From the NCBI RefSeq assembly GCF_000685075.1, contig NZ_BAYD01000010.1:124001-188000 (forward strand): a stretch of 64,000 nt of DNA, given 5' to 3'. Shown in pieces: positions 1 through 9,150 of this stretch. Made by a program: the position numbers and the translations under genes. Position 1 is the stretch's first letter, and each line of letters starts with the position of its first letter. The DNA comes from Paraburkholderia oxyphila NBRC 105797 (GTDB lineage Bacteria > Pseudomonadota > Gammaproteobacteria > Burkholderiales > Burkholderiaceae). The notes below the pieces were generated by a model that saw nothing but the letters and a program-made list of their open reading frames with translations, searched no databases and had not been told where the DNA came from.

Positions 1-2571
1 GGCATCGTCTCGATCGACAAGGGCGGCGTGAGGCTCAAGGCGCGCACGGGCACCCTGCTCGCGCATGCGAACGTGCATCTCTCGTGCTTCGGGCGCAAGC
101 TGGGCCCCGATCCCGCCAGCGCCAACGTCTGCACGCTGGGTGGCGTCGTGAGCAACAATTCGGGCGGCATGCGCTGCCGCGTGAGCCAGGACGCCTATCA
201 CACAGTGAGCGCGATGCGCTTCGTGCTGCCCTCCGGCACGCAAATCGACACGGCGAGCGCCGACGCGGAAGACCAGTTCGCGCAGCACGAGCCCGAGCTT
301 GCCGCCGGCCTGATGCAGTTGAAAGCGGAAATCATGGCCGATCGGGCGTTCGTCGAACGCATCCGCAAGAAATATTCAATTCGGAATACTCATGGACTCA
401 GGCTCGATGCCTTTCTCGACGGCGACACGCCGCTCGAAATCTTCAGGCGCCTGCTGATCGGATCGGAAGGCACGCTGGGATTCATCGCCGACGTCACGTT
501 CGAAACGGTTCCCAGCACGCCCATAACGAGCGTCGCGTGGCTCGCGTTTCCTTCGATCGACGCCGCCATCGAGCAGGTCCCGGCACTCGTGGCGCTGGGC
601 GCGCAGGCCGTGGAATTGATGGTCGCGCCCGCCTTGCGCGCGGCCGCCGAGGCGTTTCCCGGCACGCCCGAGTACTGGCGCACGCTCGCCCCCGAAGCGG
701 CCGCCCTGCTGGTGGAGCTGGGCACGCAGGAGGCCGCCACGCTCGAGCGCATGGAGGCGCAAGTCGTCGAGCTGTGCGCGACGGCCGGCGTCATCACGCC
801 GCCGTCATTCACGAGCCGCGAGGAAGCGATCGAACTCGCGTGGTTCGTGCGCGAGGGGCTCCTGGGACTCGTGGGCAAGCAGCGGCCCCCAGGCTCGATG
901 CTGATCGTCGAGGACGTCTGCTTTCCGCCCAGCCAGCTCGCGAGCGCCGCGCGCGATTTGCAGGCGCTGCTGCGCAAGCATGGCTTCATCCCGGGCGTGG
1001 CGGGTCACGCCGCGCACGGCAATCTGCATTTCACCTTGACCGCGCGGCTCGACGAAGAAGCCGGACGCGCGCAATACGCCCAGTTCATGGACGAACTCGT
1101 CGATCTCGTCGTCAACCGGTACGACGGGTCGCTCAAGGCCGAGCACGGCACCGGCCTGAACATGGCGCCCTTCCTCGAGCAGGAATGGGGCGAGCGCGCG
1201 ACCCGGCTGATGTGGCGAGTCAAGCAACTGGCCGACCCGCGCGGCGTGCTCGCGCCGAACGTGATCCTCACCCGCGACAAGCAGATTCATCTCAAGGGAC
1301 TCAAGACGCAGCCCGGCATCGAGAGCACGGCCAATGCGAGCCTGTGCATCGAGTGCGGCTTCTGCGAGTCGGTGTGCCCGAGCCGCAATGTCACGATGAC
1401 GCCGCGCCAGCGCATCGTCGTGAGGCGCGAGATGGCCCGCCAGCCGGAAGGCTCGGCCCTGCTCCGGCAGCTTCAGGAGCAATACCAGTACGACGCCATT
1501 CAGACCTGTGCGGGCGACGGCACCTGCGCGCTGCCCTGCCCCATCGAGATCAATACCGGCGAGCTGATGCGCGAGTTCCGTCACGCCACGCAAACAGCGG
1601 CATCGGAAAGCGCGGCGCTTTTCGTCGCGCAGCGCTGGGAGGGTGTCGAGCGCGCGAGCAAGCTCGCGCTGCGCGGCGCGCGCTACATGGGCAAGGCGCT
1701 GGGCTGGAACGCGGTGCGCGGCGTGGCCGGCACAGCCCGCCTGATCGCCAGCAACGACGTGGTCCCGACCGTGCCCGGACCCATGCCCAAGCCCGCGCGT
1801 GCGCTGCCGCTCACCCGCCGCGAACAGGCCGATGCCGTCTACTTCACGGCGTGCGTGAACCGCATGTTCGGCCGCGACCCCGACGCATCCGACGACGCGC
1901 CGTCGATTCAGGAGGCGCTCATCGCCGTATCGAAGCGCGCGGGCAAGCAGCTGTGGATCCCCGAAGACATTGCCGGCACCTGCTGTGCCTCGCCGTTCGG
2001 CTCGAAGGGGTTCGCATCGGCTCGGCAGCTCATGGTTGAAACGGTGTTCGAGCGTCTCTGGAAGTGGAGCGACGCCGGGCGCCTGCCGATCGTGGTCGAC
2101 GCCGCGTCATGCACGCACGGCCTGCTCAGCGGCCTGCACGAAGTGCTGTCGCCCGACATGCGGGCGCAATACGAACAGCTTACGATCATCGATTCCATCG
2201 AATGGTGCGCGGGTCTTTTGTCTGAACTGGAAGTCCACGCGCCGCTCGGGAAGATCGTCATCCACCCGACCTGCGCGATGTCGCATCTGAAGCTCACCAA
2301 GACGCTCAAGCGCGTGGCGGGCCACATGGCGCGCGAAGTCGACATTCCCGTTGGCGCAACCTGTTGCGGCACGGCCGGCGACCGCGGGCTGCTGCATCCG
2401 GAACTGGTCGTCTCGGCCACGCGCGACCAGAAGGCGTATCTTGAGGGGGTTCAGGCCGACGCCTACGTCTGCGCGAACCGGACCTGCGAGATGGGTTTGC
2501 GGCACGCCATCGGCCGGCCGTACGAGTCGTTCGTTTTCAGCCTTGAAGCGGCCACCCGAATACCGGGTTGA
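1..2571 (+). CDS. FAD-linked oxidase / Fe-S dehydrogenase (D-lactate or glycolate dehydrogenase-like), 5' partial
   Basis: The reading frame is open from the first base, so the true start and roughly the first hundred residues of this large flavoprotein lie outside the window. The visible part has the rest of a PCMH-type FAD-binding domain (NNSGGMRC region), an FAD-oxidase C-terminal domain ending near KAEHGTGLN, two ferredoxin-like cysteine clusters (CIECGFC...CP at nt 1345-1377 and C-x5-C-x3-CP at nt 1507-1540), and CCG-type cysteine-rich motifs at nt 1978 and 2359. This order is that of membrane-associated FAD/4Fe-4S dehydrogenases that oxidise D-2-hydroxyacids such as D-lactate and pass electrons to the respiratory chain. 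Substrate is inferred from family only. A LysR gene follows after 10 bp. Confidence 0.85.
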   Translation, partial: GIVSIDKGGVRLKARTGTLLAHANVHLSCFGRKLGPDPASANVCTLGGVVSNNSGGMRCRVSQDAYHTVSAMRFVLPSGTQIDTASADAEDQFAQHEPELAAGLMQLKAEIMADRAFVERIRKKYSIRNTHGLRLDAFLDGDTPLEIFRRLLIGSEGTLGFIADVTFETVPSTPITSVAWLAFPSIDAAIEQVPALVALGAQAVELMVAPALRAAAEAFPGTPEYWRTLAPEAAALLVELGTQEAATLERMEAQVVELCATAGVITPPSFTSREEAIELAWFVREGLLGLVGKQRPPGSMLIVEDVCFPPSQLASAARDLQALLRKHGFIPGVAGHAAHGNLHFTLTARLDEEAGRAQYAQFMDELVDLVVNRYDGSLKAEHGTGLNMAPFLEQEWGERATRLMWRVKQLADPRGVLAPNVILTRDKQIHLKGLKTQPGIESTANASLCIECGFCESVCPSRNVTMTPRQRIVVRREMARQPEGSALLRQLQEQYQYDAIQTCAGDGTCALPCPIEINTGELMREFRHATQTAASESAALFVAQRWEGVERASKLALRGARYMGKALGWNAVRGVAGTARLIASNDVVPTVPGPMPKPARALPLTRREQADAVYFTACVNRMFGRDPDASDDAPSIQEALIAVSKRAGKQLWIPEDIAGTCCASPFGSKGFASARQLMVETVFERLWKWSDAGRLPIVVDAASCTHGLLSGLHEVLSPDMRAQYEQLTIIDSIEWCAGLLSELEVHAPLGKIVIHPTCAMSHLKLTKTLKRVAGHMAREVDIPVGATCCGTAGDRGLLHPELVVSATRDQKAYLEGVQADAYVCANRTCEMGLRHAIGRPYESFVFSLEAATRIPG

Positions 2572-2581
2572 GGAGATCGTC

Positions 2582-3460
2582 ATGAGCACGGGCTATCAAC
2601 CTTCCGCTCGCCTGCTCGACCTCGATGCCGTGCAGGCCTTCGTGCTCGTCGCCGATCTCAGCAGCTTCACGCGCGCCGCCGAGGTGCAGGACACGACGCA
2701 ATCGGCCATCAGCCTGAAAATCAAGCGGCTCGAGGAGCGGCTCGGCAAGCGCCTGCTGGAGCGCACGCCCCGGCACATTCAGTTGCTGCCCGAAGGCGTG
2801 GCCTTTCTCTCGGCCGCGCGCGAGCTGCTGAGCGCCCACGACCGCGCGCTGGCCATCGACGTGCGCGAGCAGCGCAGCCTGCGTCTTGGCATCATCGATC
2901 ACACCGCCGTCGACGAGCTGATCCCGCTGCTCGCGCGCGTCTCGAGTCACGACCCCACGTTGCGCGTCGAGGTCAAGATTGGCGCGTCGAACCAGATGCT
3001 CGAGGCCTACGACGCGGGCGAACTCGACGCCGCGTTCGCCCGGCGCGACCCGGCGCGGCGCGACGCCCAGCGCCTCTTCGTCGAGCATTGCGGCTGGTTT
3101 GCCGCGCCTCAATGGCAGCACAATCCCAATGAACCGCTGCGCATCGCTTCGCTTTCTGCACCGTGTGGAGTCCGAACCAATGCGTTGAAAGCGCTCGACG
3201 AAGCCGGCATCAAATGGACCGAGGTCTTCGTGGGCGGCGGCATCGGCACCGTTGGCGCGGCGGTCATGGCGGGACTCGCGGTCGCGCCGATGACGCGGCG
3301 CGGGCGTCCGCCGCGCGCCGTGGACGTGGGCAACCGCTTCGGACTGCCGCCGCTCGCGCCGATCGAGATCGCCGTGTATACGCGCGTGCGGGACCCGGCC
3401 ACGCAGGAAGCCATCCGCATCTTCGGCGCCGCACTGCGCAACGCGAACGCCGCGCCCTGA
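2582..3460 (+). CDS. LysR-family transcriptional regulator
   Basis: 292 residues. An N-terminal winged helix-turn-helix (DLDAVQAFVLVADLSSFTRA, about residues 12-70) is followed by an effector-binding domain. The start ATG has a strong GAGGAG ribosome site that overlaps the stop codon of the upstream dehydrogenase gene. The regulator therefore lies downstream in the same direction, probably co-transcribed, instead of in the usual divergent position. It is likely to control that dehydrogenase (inference). It converges with the next gene with an 8-bp gap. Confidence 0.9.
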   Translation: MSTGYQPSARLLDLDAVQAFVLVADLSSFTRAAEVQDTTQSAISLKIKRLEERLGKRLLERTPRHIQLLPEGVAFLSAARELLSAHDRALAIDVREQRSLRLGIIDHTAVDELIPLLARVSSHDPTLRVEVKIGASNQMLEAYDAGELDAAFARRDPARRDAQRLFVEHCGWFAAPQWQHNPNEPLRIASLSAPCGVRTNALKALDEAGIKWTEVFVGGGIGTVGAAVMAGLAVAPMTRRGRPPRAVDVGNRFGLPPLAPIEIAVYTRVRDPATQEAIRIFGAALRNANAAP

Positions 3461-3468
3461 CGCCCAGG

Positions 3469-4344
3469 CTAGAACACGCCGCTGCGCGTGTCGCCGCCGC
3501 TGCGGTAGTCGCGGTTGCTCTGGTCGGGATTCCGGTTCACCAACGGCCGCGCATAGAGCGGATGGCGCAGGCTGCGCACCTCGTGTTCGAGCGTGAAGCA
3601 GTGCGCTCCGCTCACGGGATCGACGATGTTTGCAAAGCGATATTGATGGGCTTCCTCGCCATACGTCAGCCCGCGCTGAGCCAGCCGCGCATGGGGTTCG
3701 GAAAAATTGGCGACGTAAATCTGGATATGGTGGCCGTCGTACTCGGGAATCGCCGCGCGCGTTTCCGCGAAGACCAGTTGCTGATGCGTTCCGATGGCGA
3801 TAACCGCCTGCTGCAAGCCATCGCCCTCGCGGACTTCGGCGGGCACATCGAACACCTCGCGGTAAAAGGCGGCAATCGATCCCGCGCAGCCGGCCGGGAC
3901 ATCGAGATGCACATAAGCGATGCCGAGATCGATGCCCGACCACGGCGCTTTCCCCCGCGAAACATCGGGTTCGAGACAGTCGTAGCGGTTCCCCCATGGA
4001 CACGTCAGCTCTACCCGGTCGGCGCGCTCCTTCCATCCGAATGCGGTCCCATCGAGCAGCGGCTCGACTGAGCACAGTCGTGCAAGCAGCGACTGGCGCG
4101 CTCCCACGACCAGCCCGACGTGTCCACGCAGGCGCTGCGCTGTGCCTTGCGGGAGGTGAATCTGTGAGCGGCCCACATTGATCCACATATTGGTCACGCC
4201 GGTCATCAGATAGGGATCGCGCGTGAGTCCCAGCCCACTGACGTAGAACGCAGTCGCAAGACGCTGATCCGGTATCGTGAGGTTGACGTGCTCGAGCAGC
4301 ACGAGGTTGCCCGTGTCCTCAAGAGCGTACTCGGAACGTTCCAT
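3469..4344 (-). CDS. VOC-family (glyoxalase/extradiol-dioxygenase fold) protein with two VOC modules
   Basis: 291 residues. Two vicinal-oxygen-chelate repeats are visible: the first begins at HVNLTIPDQRLATAFYV and the second at YVHLDVPAGCAGSIAAFYREV, with GHHIQIYV near the end of the second. The family binds a metal and includes glyoxalases, extradiol dioxygenases and resistance proteins; nothing here fixes the substrate. The ATG at 4344 (MERSEYAL) was preferred over an upstream in-frame ATG because the VOC domain begins shortly after it and an AAGG lies upstream. It is divergent from the cytochrome c gene with about 190 bp between them. Confidence 0.75.
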   Translation of the reverse strand: MERSEYALEDTGNLVLLEHVNLTIPDQRLATAFYVSGLGLTRDPYLMTGVTNMWINVGRSQIHLPQGTAQRLRGHVGLVVGARQSLLARLCSVEPLLDGTAFGWKERADRVELTCPWGNRYDCLEPDVSRGKAPWSGIDLGIAYVHLDVPAGCAGSIAAFYREVFDVPAEVREGDGLQQAVIAIGTHQQLVFAETRAAIPEYDGHHIQIYVANFSEPHARLAQRGLTYGEEAHQYRFANIVDPVSGAHCFTLEHEVRSLRHPLYARPLVNRNPDQSNRDYRSGGDTRSGVF

Positions 4345-4538
4345 GTTTGGCCTTCGGGGGATGTCGCGCGTTGAGTAGCACAATCGCAACGAAAACGCGT
4401 GACATGGCTATTATGATGCTGCCTTGGGCCACACGTATTCCGTTAGCTTCGCGAGAATATTAGCAAATGTCCCGCTTTATCGGCCGGTCTGGCCACGCTA
4501 TTGCCGGACGACGCCAAGCCGCTTTCCATGGAGAACAC

Positions 4539-5375
4539 ATGTCGAAACGCATCTTGCTGGTGGTTCTGCTGCTGACGATAGGCCTTGCCGGACGTTGTGC
4601 GGCCGCGCAGCCCACGATGGAACTCACGATAGCCGGCAAGACCCAGTCGTTTAGCCAAAGTGCATTGCTGGGGCGCGCCGATGCCACCGAGATTCACGTC
4701 CCGCGCGATGTCGCCTACGGTACGGCGACGACCTACCGCGCCGTGCCGCTGGCCGACCTGCTCGACGGCGCGGCGATACCCGCGGACAGCGTGCTCGAGG
4801 CGCGCGCGACCGACGGCTTCGCCGCGCAACTGCCAATGGACCTCGTCCGCAACCGCGATCCCGCAACGGCCGTCGCATGGCTCGCCGTGGAAGATCCGGC
4901 GCGGCCATGGCCGGCGCTGCCGGGCAAGAAGGTCAGCGCGGGACCGTTCTACCTGGTCTGGATCGGCAAGCAAGCGGCATCGGTGCGCAGCGAGCAGTGG
5001 CCTTACCAGATCGCTCGGCTTGCCACGCAGCCGTCGCCTTCCGCGCGCTGGCCGGCGCTCGCCGTCGATGCGTCGCTGCCCGCAACCGATCCCATCCGCG
5101 CGGGCCAAAGCCTGTTCATCACCCAGTGTCTCGCCTGCCACCGGCTCAACCACGCGGGCAGCGCGAATACCGGCCCCGACCTCAACGTGCCGATGAATCC
5201 AGTCGAGTACTTCCAGCCCGCCGCATTGCGCCGCTACATCCGCAATCCGGCGTCGGTGCGAGACTGGCCCGGCCGGACCATGCCCGCCTTCCCGCCCGAC
5301 CAGCTCAGCGACCGCGAGATCACGTTGATCATCGATTATCTGGCGTACATGGCGCATCGCAAGACCGGGCTGTGA
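4539..5375 (+). CDS. Periplasmic cytochrome c with N-terminal molybdopterin-oxidoreductase-fold-like domain
   Basis: 278 residues with an N-terminal signal peptide (KRILLVVLLLTIGLAG). Residues about 27-165 resemble the small molybdopterin-oxidoreductase fold (TYRAVPLADLLDG matches the usual WSGVPLADLL element), but this domain contains no cysteine, so the usual molybdenum ligand is missing. The C-terminal part is a mono-haem cytochrome c: C197-L-A-C200-H201 and a likely axial Met248 in TMPAFP. It probably transfers electrons in the periplasm; its partner is unknown. The ATG at 4539 is preceded by GGAG and begins the signal peptide. It converges with the next gene with 4 bp between stops. Confidence 0.8.
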   Translation: MSKRILLVVLLLTIGLAGRCAAAQPTMELTIAGKTQSFSQSALLGRADATEIHVPRDVAYGTATTYRAVPLADLLDGAAIPADSVLEARATDGFAAQLPMDLVRNRDPATAVAWLAVEDPARPWPALPGKKVSAGPFYLVWIGKQAASVRSEQWPYQIARLATQPSPSARWPALAVDASLPATDPIRAGQSLFITQCLACHRLNHAGSANTGPDLNVPMNPVEYFQPAALRRYIRNPASVRDWPGRTMPAFPPDQLSDREITLIIDYLAYMAHRKTGL

Positions 5376-5379
5376 GCGT

Positions 5380-6363
5380 TCAGCCGCCTTTGCGCGATCC
5401 GGCGCGCTTCGCGGCAACGCCCGCCTGAACCTTGCCATCGCCTGCGGTGCGGCTCTTCACGTGATCGATGAACGCGCGCAGCTTCGGCATGATCTGCCGG
5501 CGCCCCGGATAGCAGAGAAACACGCCCGGCATCGTCGGCGCGTACGCCTGAAGCACGGGCACCAGCTTGCCCGCTTTCAGCGCGCCCGCGGCCAGCGGCT
5601 CAGGGACCTGCGCAAGGCCCAGGCCTTCTATCGCCGCGCCAAGCATGGTGGGAAAGTCGCTGGCGATGAGCGGGCCGGATACGGCGATCTCGATCGCGTT
5701 GCCGCCGTCGTGGTCCTTATCGTTGAACGACCATAGCGCGAGCGCGCCGCTGGAGCGCCGCCAGCGCAGGCAGGCATGCTCGCGCAGATCGTCCGGATGC
5801 GTGGGCCTTCCGCGCTCCGCCATATAGGCAGGACTCCCAACCACGACGAGATGAAACGGCGGTGTCATCGGCACGGCAATCATGTCGGCTTCCACGAACT
5901 GGCCCAGCCGGATGCCGGCATCGAATCCTTCCGCCGCAAGATCGACCAGCTCCTTGCTAGCGGCAATCTCCACCTCGACCTCGGGATAAGCCTTGCAAAA
6001 CGACGCGATCAGCGGCTCCAGCAGGATCGGCACGATCGCGCGCGGCACCGAAAGACGCAGCAACCCGGCGGGCCGCTGACCGAGTCCGCGCGCCACCTCG
6101 CTGGCTGCAACGAGCTCCTCGAAAGCGGGCTTCGCGCGCGAAAGAAACCGCTCGCCGGCTTCGGTCAGGCCGACGCTGCGCGTGGTGCGTGTGAAGAGCG
6201 CAGCGCCAATGCGCTCTTCGAGCACGCGCACGGCCTGGCTGATGGCCGACGGCGTCACCCCGAGCTCCGCCGCGGCCTTGCGAAAGCTGCGATGCCTCGC
6301 AACGCTCAGGAATGCCTCCACGCCATCGAGTGCGCCCTGCCTGACTGTGAAGTTCTGCTTCAT
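5380..6363 (-). CDS. LysR-family transcriptional regulator
   Basis: 327 residues. The winged helix-turn-helix occupies about residues 12-70 (FRKAAAELGVTPSAISQAVR), followed by a LysR substrate-binding domain with DAGIRLGQFVEADMIAVPM, a pattern common in the PBP2_CrgA-like group. It is divergent from the two-gene membrane operon at 6445-7835 with 81 bp between them, so regulation of that operon is the simplest inference. A basic, low-complexity C-terminal tail follows the domain. Confidence 0.9.
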   Translation of the reverse strand: MKQNFTVRQGALDGVEAFLSVARHRSFRKAAAELGVTPSAISQAVRVLEERIGAALFTRTTRSVGLTEAGERFLSRAKPAFEELVAASEVARGLGQRPAGLLRLSVPRAIVPILLEPLIASFCKAYPEVEVEIAASKELVDLAAEGFDAGIRLGQFVEADMIAVPMTPPFHLVVVGSPAYMAERGRPTHPDDLREHACLRWRRSSGALALWSFNDKDHDGGNAIEIAVSGPLIASDFPTMLGAAIEGLGLAQVPEPLAAGALKAGKLVPVLQAYAPTMPGVFLCYPGRRQIMPKLRAFIDHVKSRTAGDGKVQAGVAAKRAGSRKGG

Positions 6364-6444
6364 AGCCCGTCAACATTGTGATGAATAGTCGCTCACGCAG
6401 ATCGATGGTACACCTGGCACCAGCATTCATGAGGAGCACCACTG

Positions 6445-7281
6445 ATGAACGCCTCCCCCATTTTCGCTGGCACGGTCGCGCCGCGCCCCGCCTGGCGCAT
6501 CCTGCTGTGGCTCGCGCCGTTGACGCTGCTGTGGATTGCATTGATCTACTGGCAGCCCATCATTCCGGCCAGCGGCTTTCAAACCACGGCGCACCAGCTG
6601 ATCGCCCAGGTATTCATCGCACTCGGCTTGTGGCTCGGCCTCGAACGCACCGACCTCACGCCGCGCCAACGCCTCACGACCTGGCTTGCGATCCTGATCC
6701 CGCACACGCTTTGGTTCGCAATCGTCTGGAGCGCGGCGATCCATGGCGCGTTTCGCCTGAACGCCGTCCCACCTCTGCTGCCGTTATTGCCGATGGCGAT
6801 CTTCCTGCCGGTCATCATCGGCGTGCCGCTGTTGCTGTTCTCGAAGCGGGTGGGCAAGGTGCTCGACGCGATGCCCGCGGCTTGGCTCGTCGGGCTGCAG
6901 TTTTACCGGGTGTTCGGCAGCTGGGCGCTCGCGGCCTGGCTGCATGGCGAGTTGCCCGGCGTGTTCGCGTTGCCGGCTGGAACGGGCGACCTGCTGACCG
7001 GCCTGTTCGCCGCGCCCGTGGCCATCGCGCTCGCGAGCGGCACGGCGCAAGGCCGCAGGGCGGCGCTCGCCTGGAACCTCTTGGGCCTCGCCGATTTTGC
7101 TGTCGCAATCACTTTGGGGCTGGTTACCGCGCCGGGCCGGTTCCAGCTGATCGTTCCGGCGGTGCCGGGCATTAACGCCGGCGTTTATCCGTATGTGCTG
7201 ACCCCGGCCTTTGTGGTGCCAGGCTCGATCCTGCTGCACGCGCTTTCGCTGCGCCAGTTGATCCGCCGTCGCGCGCACTGA
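6445..7281 (+). CDS. Polytopic inner-membrane protein of unknown function
   Basis: 278 residues with about eight hydrophobic segments spread over the whole length (for example WRILLWLAPLTLLWIALIYW near the N-terminus and VVPGSILLHALSLRQLI at the end). I do not recognise the family. No catalytic or cofactor motif is evident. The ATG has AGGAG about 9 bp upstream. It is followed after 50 bp by a second small membrane protein in the same direction and lies opposite a LysR gene, so the two probably form a regulated membrane module. Confidence 0.75.
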   Translation: MNASPIFAGTVAPRPAWRILLWLAPLTLLWIALIYWQPIIPASGFQTTAHQLIAQVFIALGLWLGLERTDLTPRQRLTTWLAILIPHTLWFAIVWSAAIHGAFRLNAVPPLLPLLPMAIFLPVIIGVPLLLFSKRVGKVLDAMPAAWLVGLQFYRVFGSWALAAWLHGELPGVFALPAGTGDLLTGLFAAPVAIALASGTAQGRRAALAWNLLGLADFAVAITLGLVTAPGRFQLIVPAVPGINAGVYPYVLTPAFVVPGSILLHALSLRQLIRRRAH

Positions 7282-7331
7282 TCCCTTTCCTTTTTCGTTC
7301 ATACGCCTGGCGACGCCAGACAGGAGGTGAC

Positions 7332-7835
7332 ATGACTACGCAGCTTCTCTTCCAGTTGCATCTCGTTCTGGGCTACGTTGCCTGGCTGCTGTGCTTTGGG
7401 GCTTACATCTGGCCAAAGCTCAAGTCGATGGACCCGTTCGACGCGCAACGCGCGATCGCCACCCTGCACAGCTTCCGGTTCTTCGGGCTGGTCTTCATCC
7501 TGCCCGGCGTCGTCAGTCCCGAGCTGCCCGCCAGCTTCGCCGCGTTCGCCGCCTGGGGCGACTTCGCAACGGGCGTGCTGGCGATACTGGCGCTGCTCAC
7601 GGCACGCGTACGGGCGGTTTTCTGGTTGTTCGTCGTAGCCTTCAATGTTGCGGGCACAACCGATCTCCTGCTCGACTACTACCACGCGATCCAGGTCGGC
7701 CTTCCCGCTCGTGCGGGAGAGCTGGGCACCGCGTACGCGATTCCGGTCATCTACGTGCCGCTGCTGATGATTACGCACGTTACGGCCTTCTATCTGCTGC
7801 TGCGCCCGCAGCCCAGCAGGGTGCCGAGCTATTGA
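7332..7835 (+). CDS. Small polytopic membrane protein of unknown function
   Basis: 167 residues with four or five predicted transmembrane segments (QLHLVLGYVAWLLCFGAYIW, FFGLVFILPGVV, FWLFVVAFNVAGTTDLLLDY, VIYVPLLMITHVTAFYLLL). It has a near-ideal AGGAGGTGAC ribosome site just before the ATG. The protein resembles small uncharacterised integral membrane proteins found with NTF2-like or oxidoreductase genes, but no function can be assigned. It is the second gene of the 6445-7835 operon and ends at a GC-rich hairpin. Confidence 0.75.
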   Translation: MTTQLLFQLHLVLGYVAWLLCFGAYIWPKLKSMDPFDAQRAIATLHSFRFFGLVFILPGVVSPELPASFAAFAAWGDFATGVLAILALLTARVRAVFWLFVVAFNVAGTTDLLLDYYHAIQVGLPARAGELGTAYAIPVIYVPLLMITHVTAFYLLLRPQPSRVPSY

Positions 7836-7862
7836 GGCGCGCGCAGCAGACAGGCGCGCCTC
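7834..7862. terminator. GC-rich hairpin between convergent genes
   Basis: A perfect 9-bp inverted repeat, GAGGCGCGC (7834-7842) and GCGCGCCTC (7854-7862), with an 11-nt loop fills the gap between the membrane gene (stop 7835) and the porin gene (stop 7864). Neither side has a T-tract, so it may serve as a bidirectional terminator or a 3'-end stabiliser. Confidence 0.55.
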
Positions 7863-7863
7863 A

Positions 7864-9048
7864 TCAGAAGGTATGGCGAAGCGCAGCGCGCACGACCAGT
7901 TGCCGCGACGTCGACGAAAGGTCCTGCGCGCCGGGCACATAGGCGCGGTCGAGTGACGAGCCCGTTGCGTCGCCGGTCACGAGCTGATAGACCCCTTGCA
8001 AGTAGACGTCCGTGCGCTTCGACAAGTTGTAGTCGGCCATCAGACCGAACATGTGGATGCCCGGCTTCACCGAGCCCGTTGTCGCCTCATAACGTTCGAG
8101 CGTATAGGTGTACGCCGCGCCCACGAAGAAGGCGGGCGTGAACTGGTACTTACCGTTGAGCTCGAAGTTCTGATACTTCAGCGCGTTGAGCGTGCCGCCC
8201 GCCAGCGCACCGGTGACCGGCTGGATCGTTTCCGTGCCGCTCAGATAGCCGACATTCGCCGTGGGGTGATCGATCTGCGTGTTCGTGTACGCGAAGCCAA
8301 TAGTCGCCGAGCCGACTGTGTAGTTGACGCCCGCCCCGAAGATCTGCAGCGTGGACGAAACAAAATTGCCGTCCGGGCCGAGCGACCCGCCTGCGCCTGC
8401 GATGGCGCCGCCCGAGTTCATGGCCGGATTGTCGGCTCTGAGGTAAGCGGCGGCAAGGAGCCAGCCGCCAGCCGTGTATTGCGCGCCAGCGCTGATCGCC
8501 CGGTTATTCGCGAACCCCGTGTCGTTGCTGAAGCTATACGTGCCGCCAAACGAGAAGCCCCCGAGCGTCGGGCTCGCGTATTTGACCGTGTTGTTCAAGC
8601 GGAACGTGTTGTCCGTATTGTCGTTGTCATAGGGGTGCGAGAACAGGTAGCCGCCCCAGTTCCCGTTCGCCGTGGTCTGTGCCAGATAGTCGACCACGGA
8701 ATCGTACTGGCGGCCCAACGTGAGCGTGCCGTAGCGCTCGCTGGCGATACCCACGAACGCCTGGCGGCCGAACATGCGCCCTCCCTGCGCAAGCGCGCCA
8801 TTGCCGGCGTTGAAGCCGTTTTCGAGCTGAAAGACGGTGCTCAGGCCGCCCCCCAGGTCTTCCGTGCCCTTCAAGCCCCAACGGCTCCCTTGCGCGTAGC
8901 CGCTCGTCATTTCATAGACCTGGTGGCCGCCCACGTTGTTGGTGAAATCGATCCCCTCGTCGATCACGCCATAGAGCGTCACCGAGTTCTGCGCGAATAC
9001 GGGCATGGCCACGCCGCACAGCAAGGCCGCCGATACAATCTTTCTCAT
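7864..9048 (-). CDS. Outer-membrane trimeric porin (Burkholderia-type, OmpC-like)
   Basis: 394 residues. A signal peptide ends near AMPVFA, then the mature protein begins QNSVTLYGVIDEGIDF, the hallmark start of beta-proteobacterial general porins. SRWGLKGTEDLGGGLSTVFQLENGF is the next conserved block, here read in pieces, and the protein ends in LRHTF with the terminal phenylalanine needed for BAM recognition. It forms a 16-strand diffusion channel. It lies 102 bp downstream of an amino-acid binding protein and an amidohydrolase gene in the same direction and probably supplies their substrate (inference). Confidence 0.93.
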   Translation of the reverse strand: MRKIVSAALLCGVAMPVFAQNSVTLYGVIDEGIDFTNNVGGHQVYEMTSGYAQGSRWGLKGTEDLGGGLSTVFQLENGFNAGNGALAQGGRMFGRQAFVGIASERYGTLTLGRQYDSVVDYLAQTTANGNWGGYLFSHPYDNDNTDNTFRLNNTVKYASPTLGGFSFGGTYSFSNDTGFANNRAISAGAQYTAGGWLLAAAYLRADNPAMNSGGAIAGAGGSLGPDGNFVSSTLQIFGAGVNYTVGSATIGFAYTNTQIDHPTANVGYLSGTETIQPVTGALAGGTLNALKYQNFELNGKYQFTPAFFVGAAYTYTLERYEATTGSVKPGIHMFGLMADYNLSKRTDVYLQGVYQLVTGDATGSSLDRAYVPGAQDLSSTSRQLVVRAALRHTF

Positions 9049-9080
9049 TGGATTTCCATTATTCAGGGTTACTAACTACA

Positions 9081-9118
9081 CCGCAGGCCATTCGTCGAAC
9101 TGGACTCACCGCCTGCGG
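9081..9118. other. Inverted repeat between binding-protein and porin genes
   Basis: CCGCAGGC (9081-9088) pairs perfectly with GCCTGCGG (9111-9118) around a 22-nt loop in the 102-bp gap between the two genes. It could be an intra-operon attenuator or an RNA-processing stem that sets different levels of binding protein and porin. Function is inferred. Confidence 0.3.
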
Positions 9119-9150
9119 GCCGGTCTCTCGCGCGTACGCGCTTCGCTCCG

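Noticed and set aside
84..2039. A 651-codon open frame on the plus strand overlapping the FAD/Fe-S dehydrogenase gene
   Set aside because: Arginine/alanine-rich low-complexity translation typical of an off-frame read in GC-rich DNA; the overlapping frame has all family motifs.
2537..4186. A 549-codon minus-strand open frame across the LysR and VOC genes
   Set aside because: Antisense or off-frame to two clear genes; no recognisable domain.
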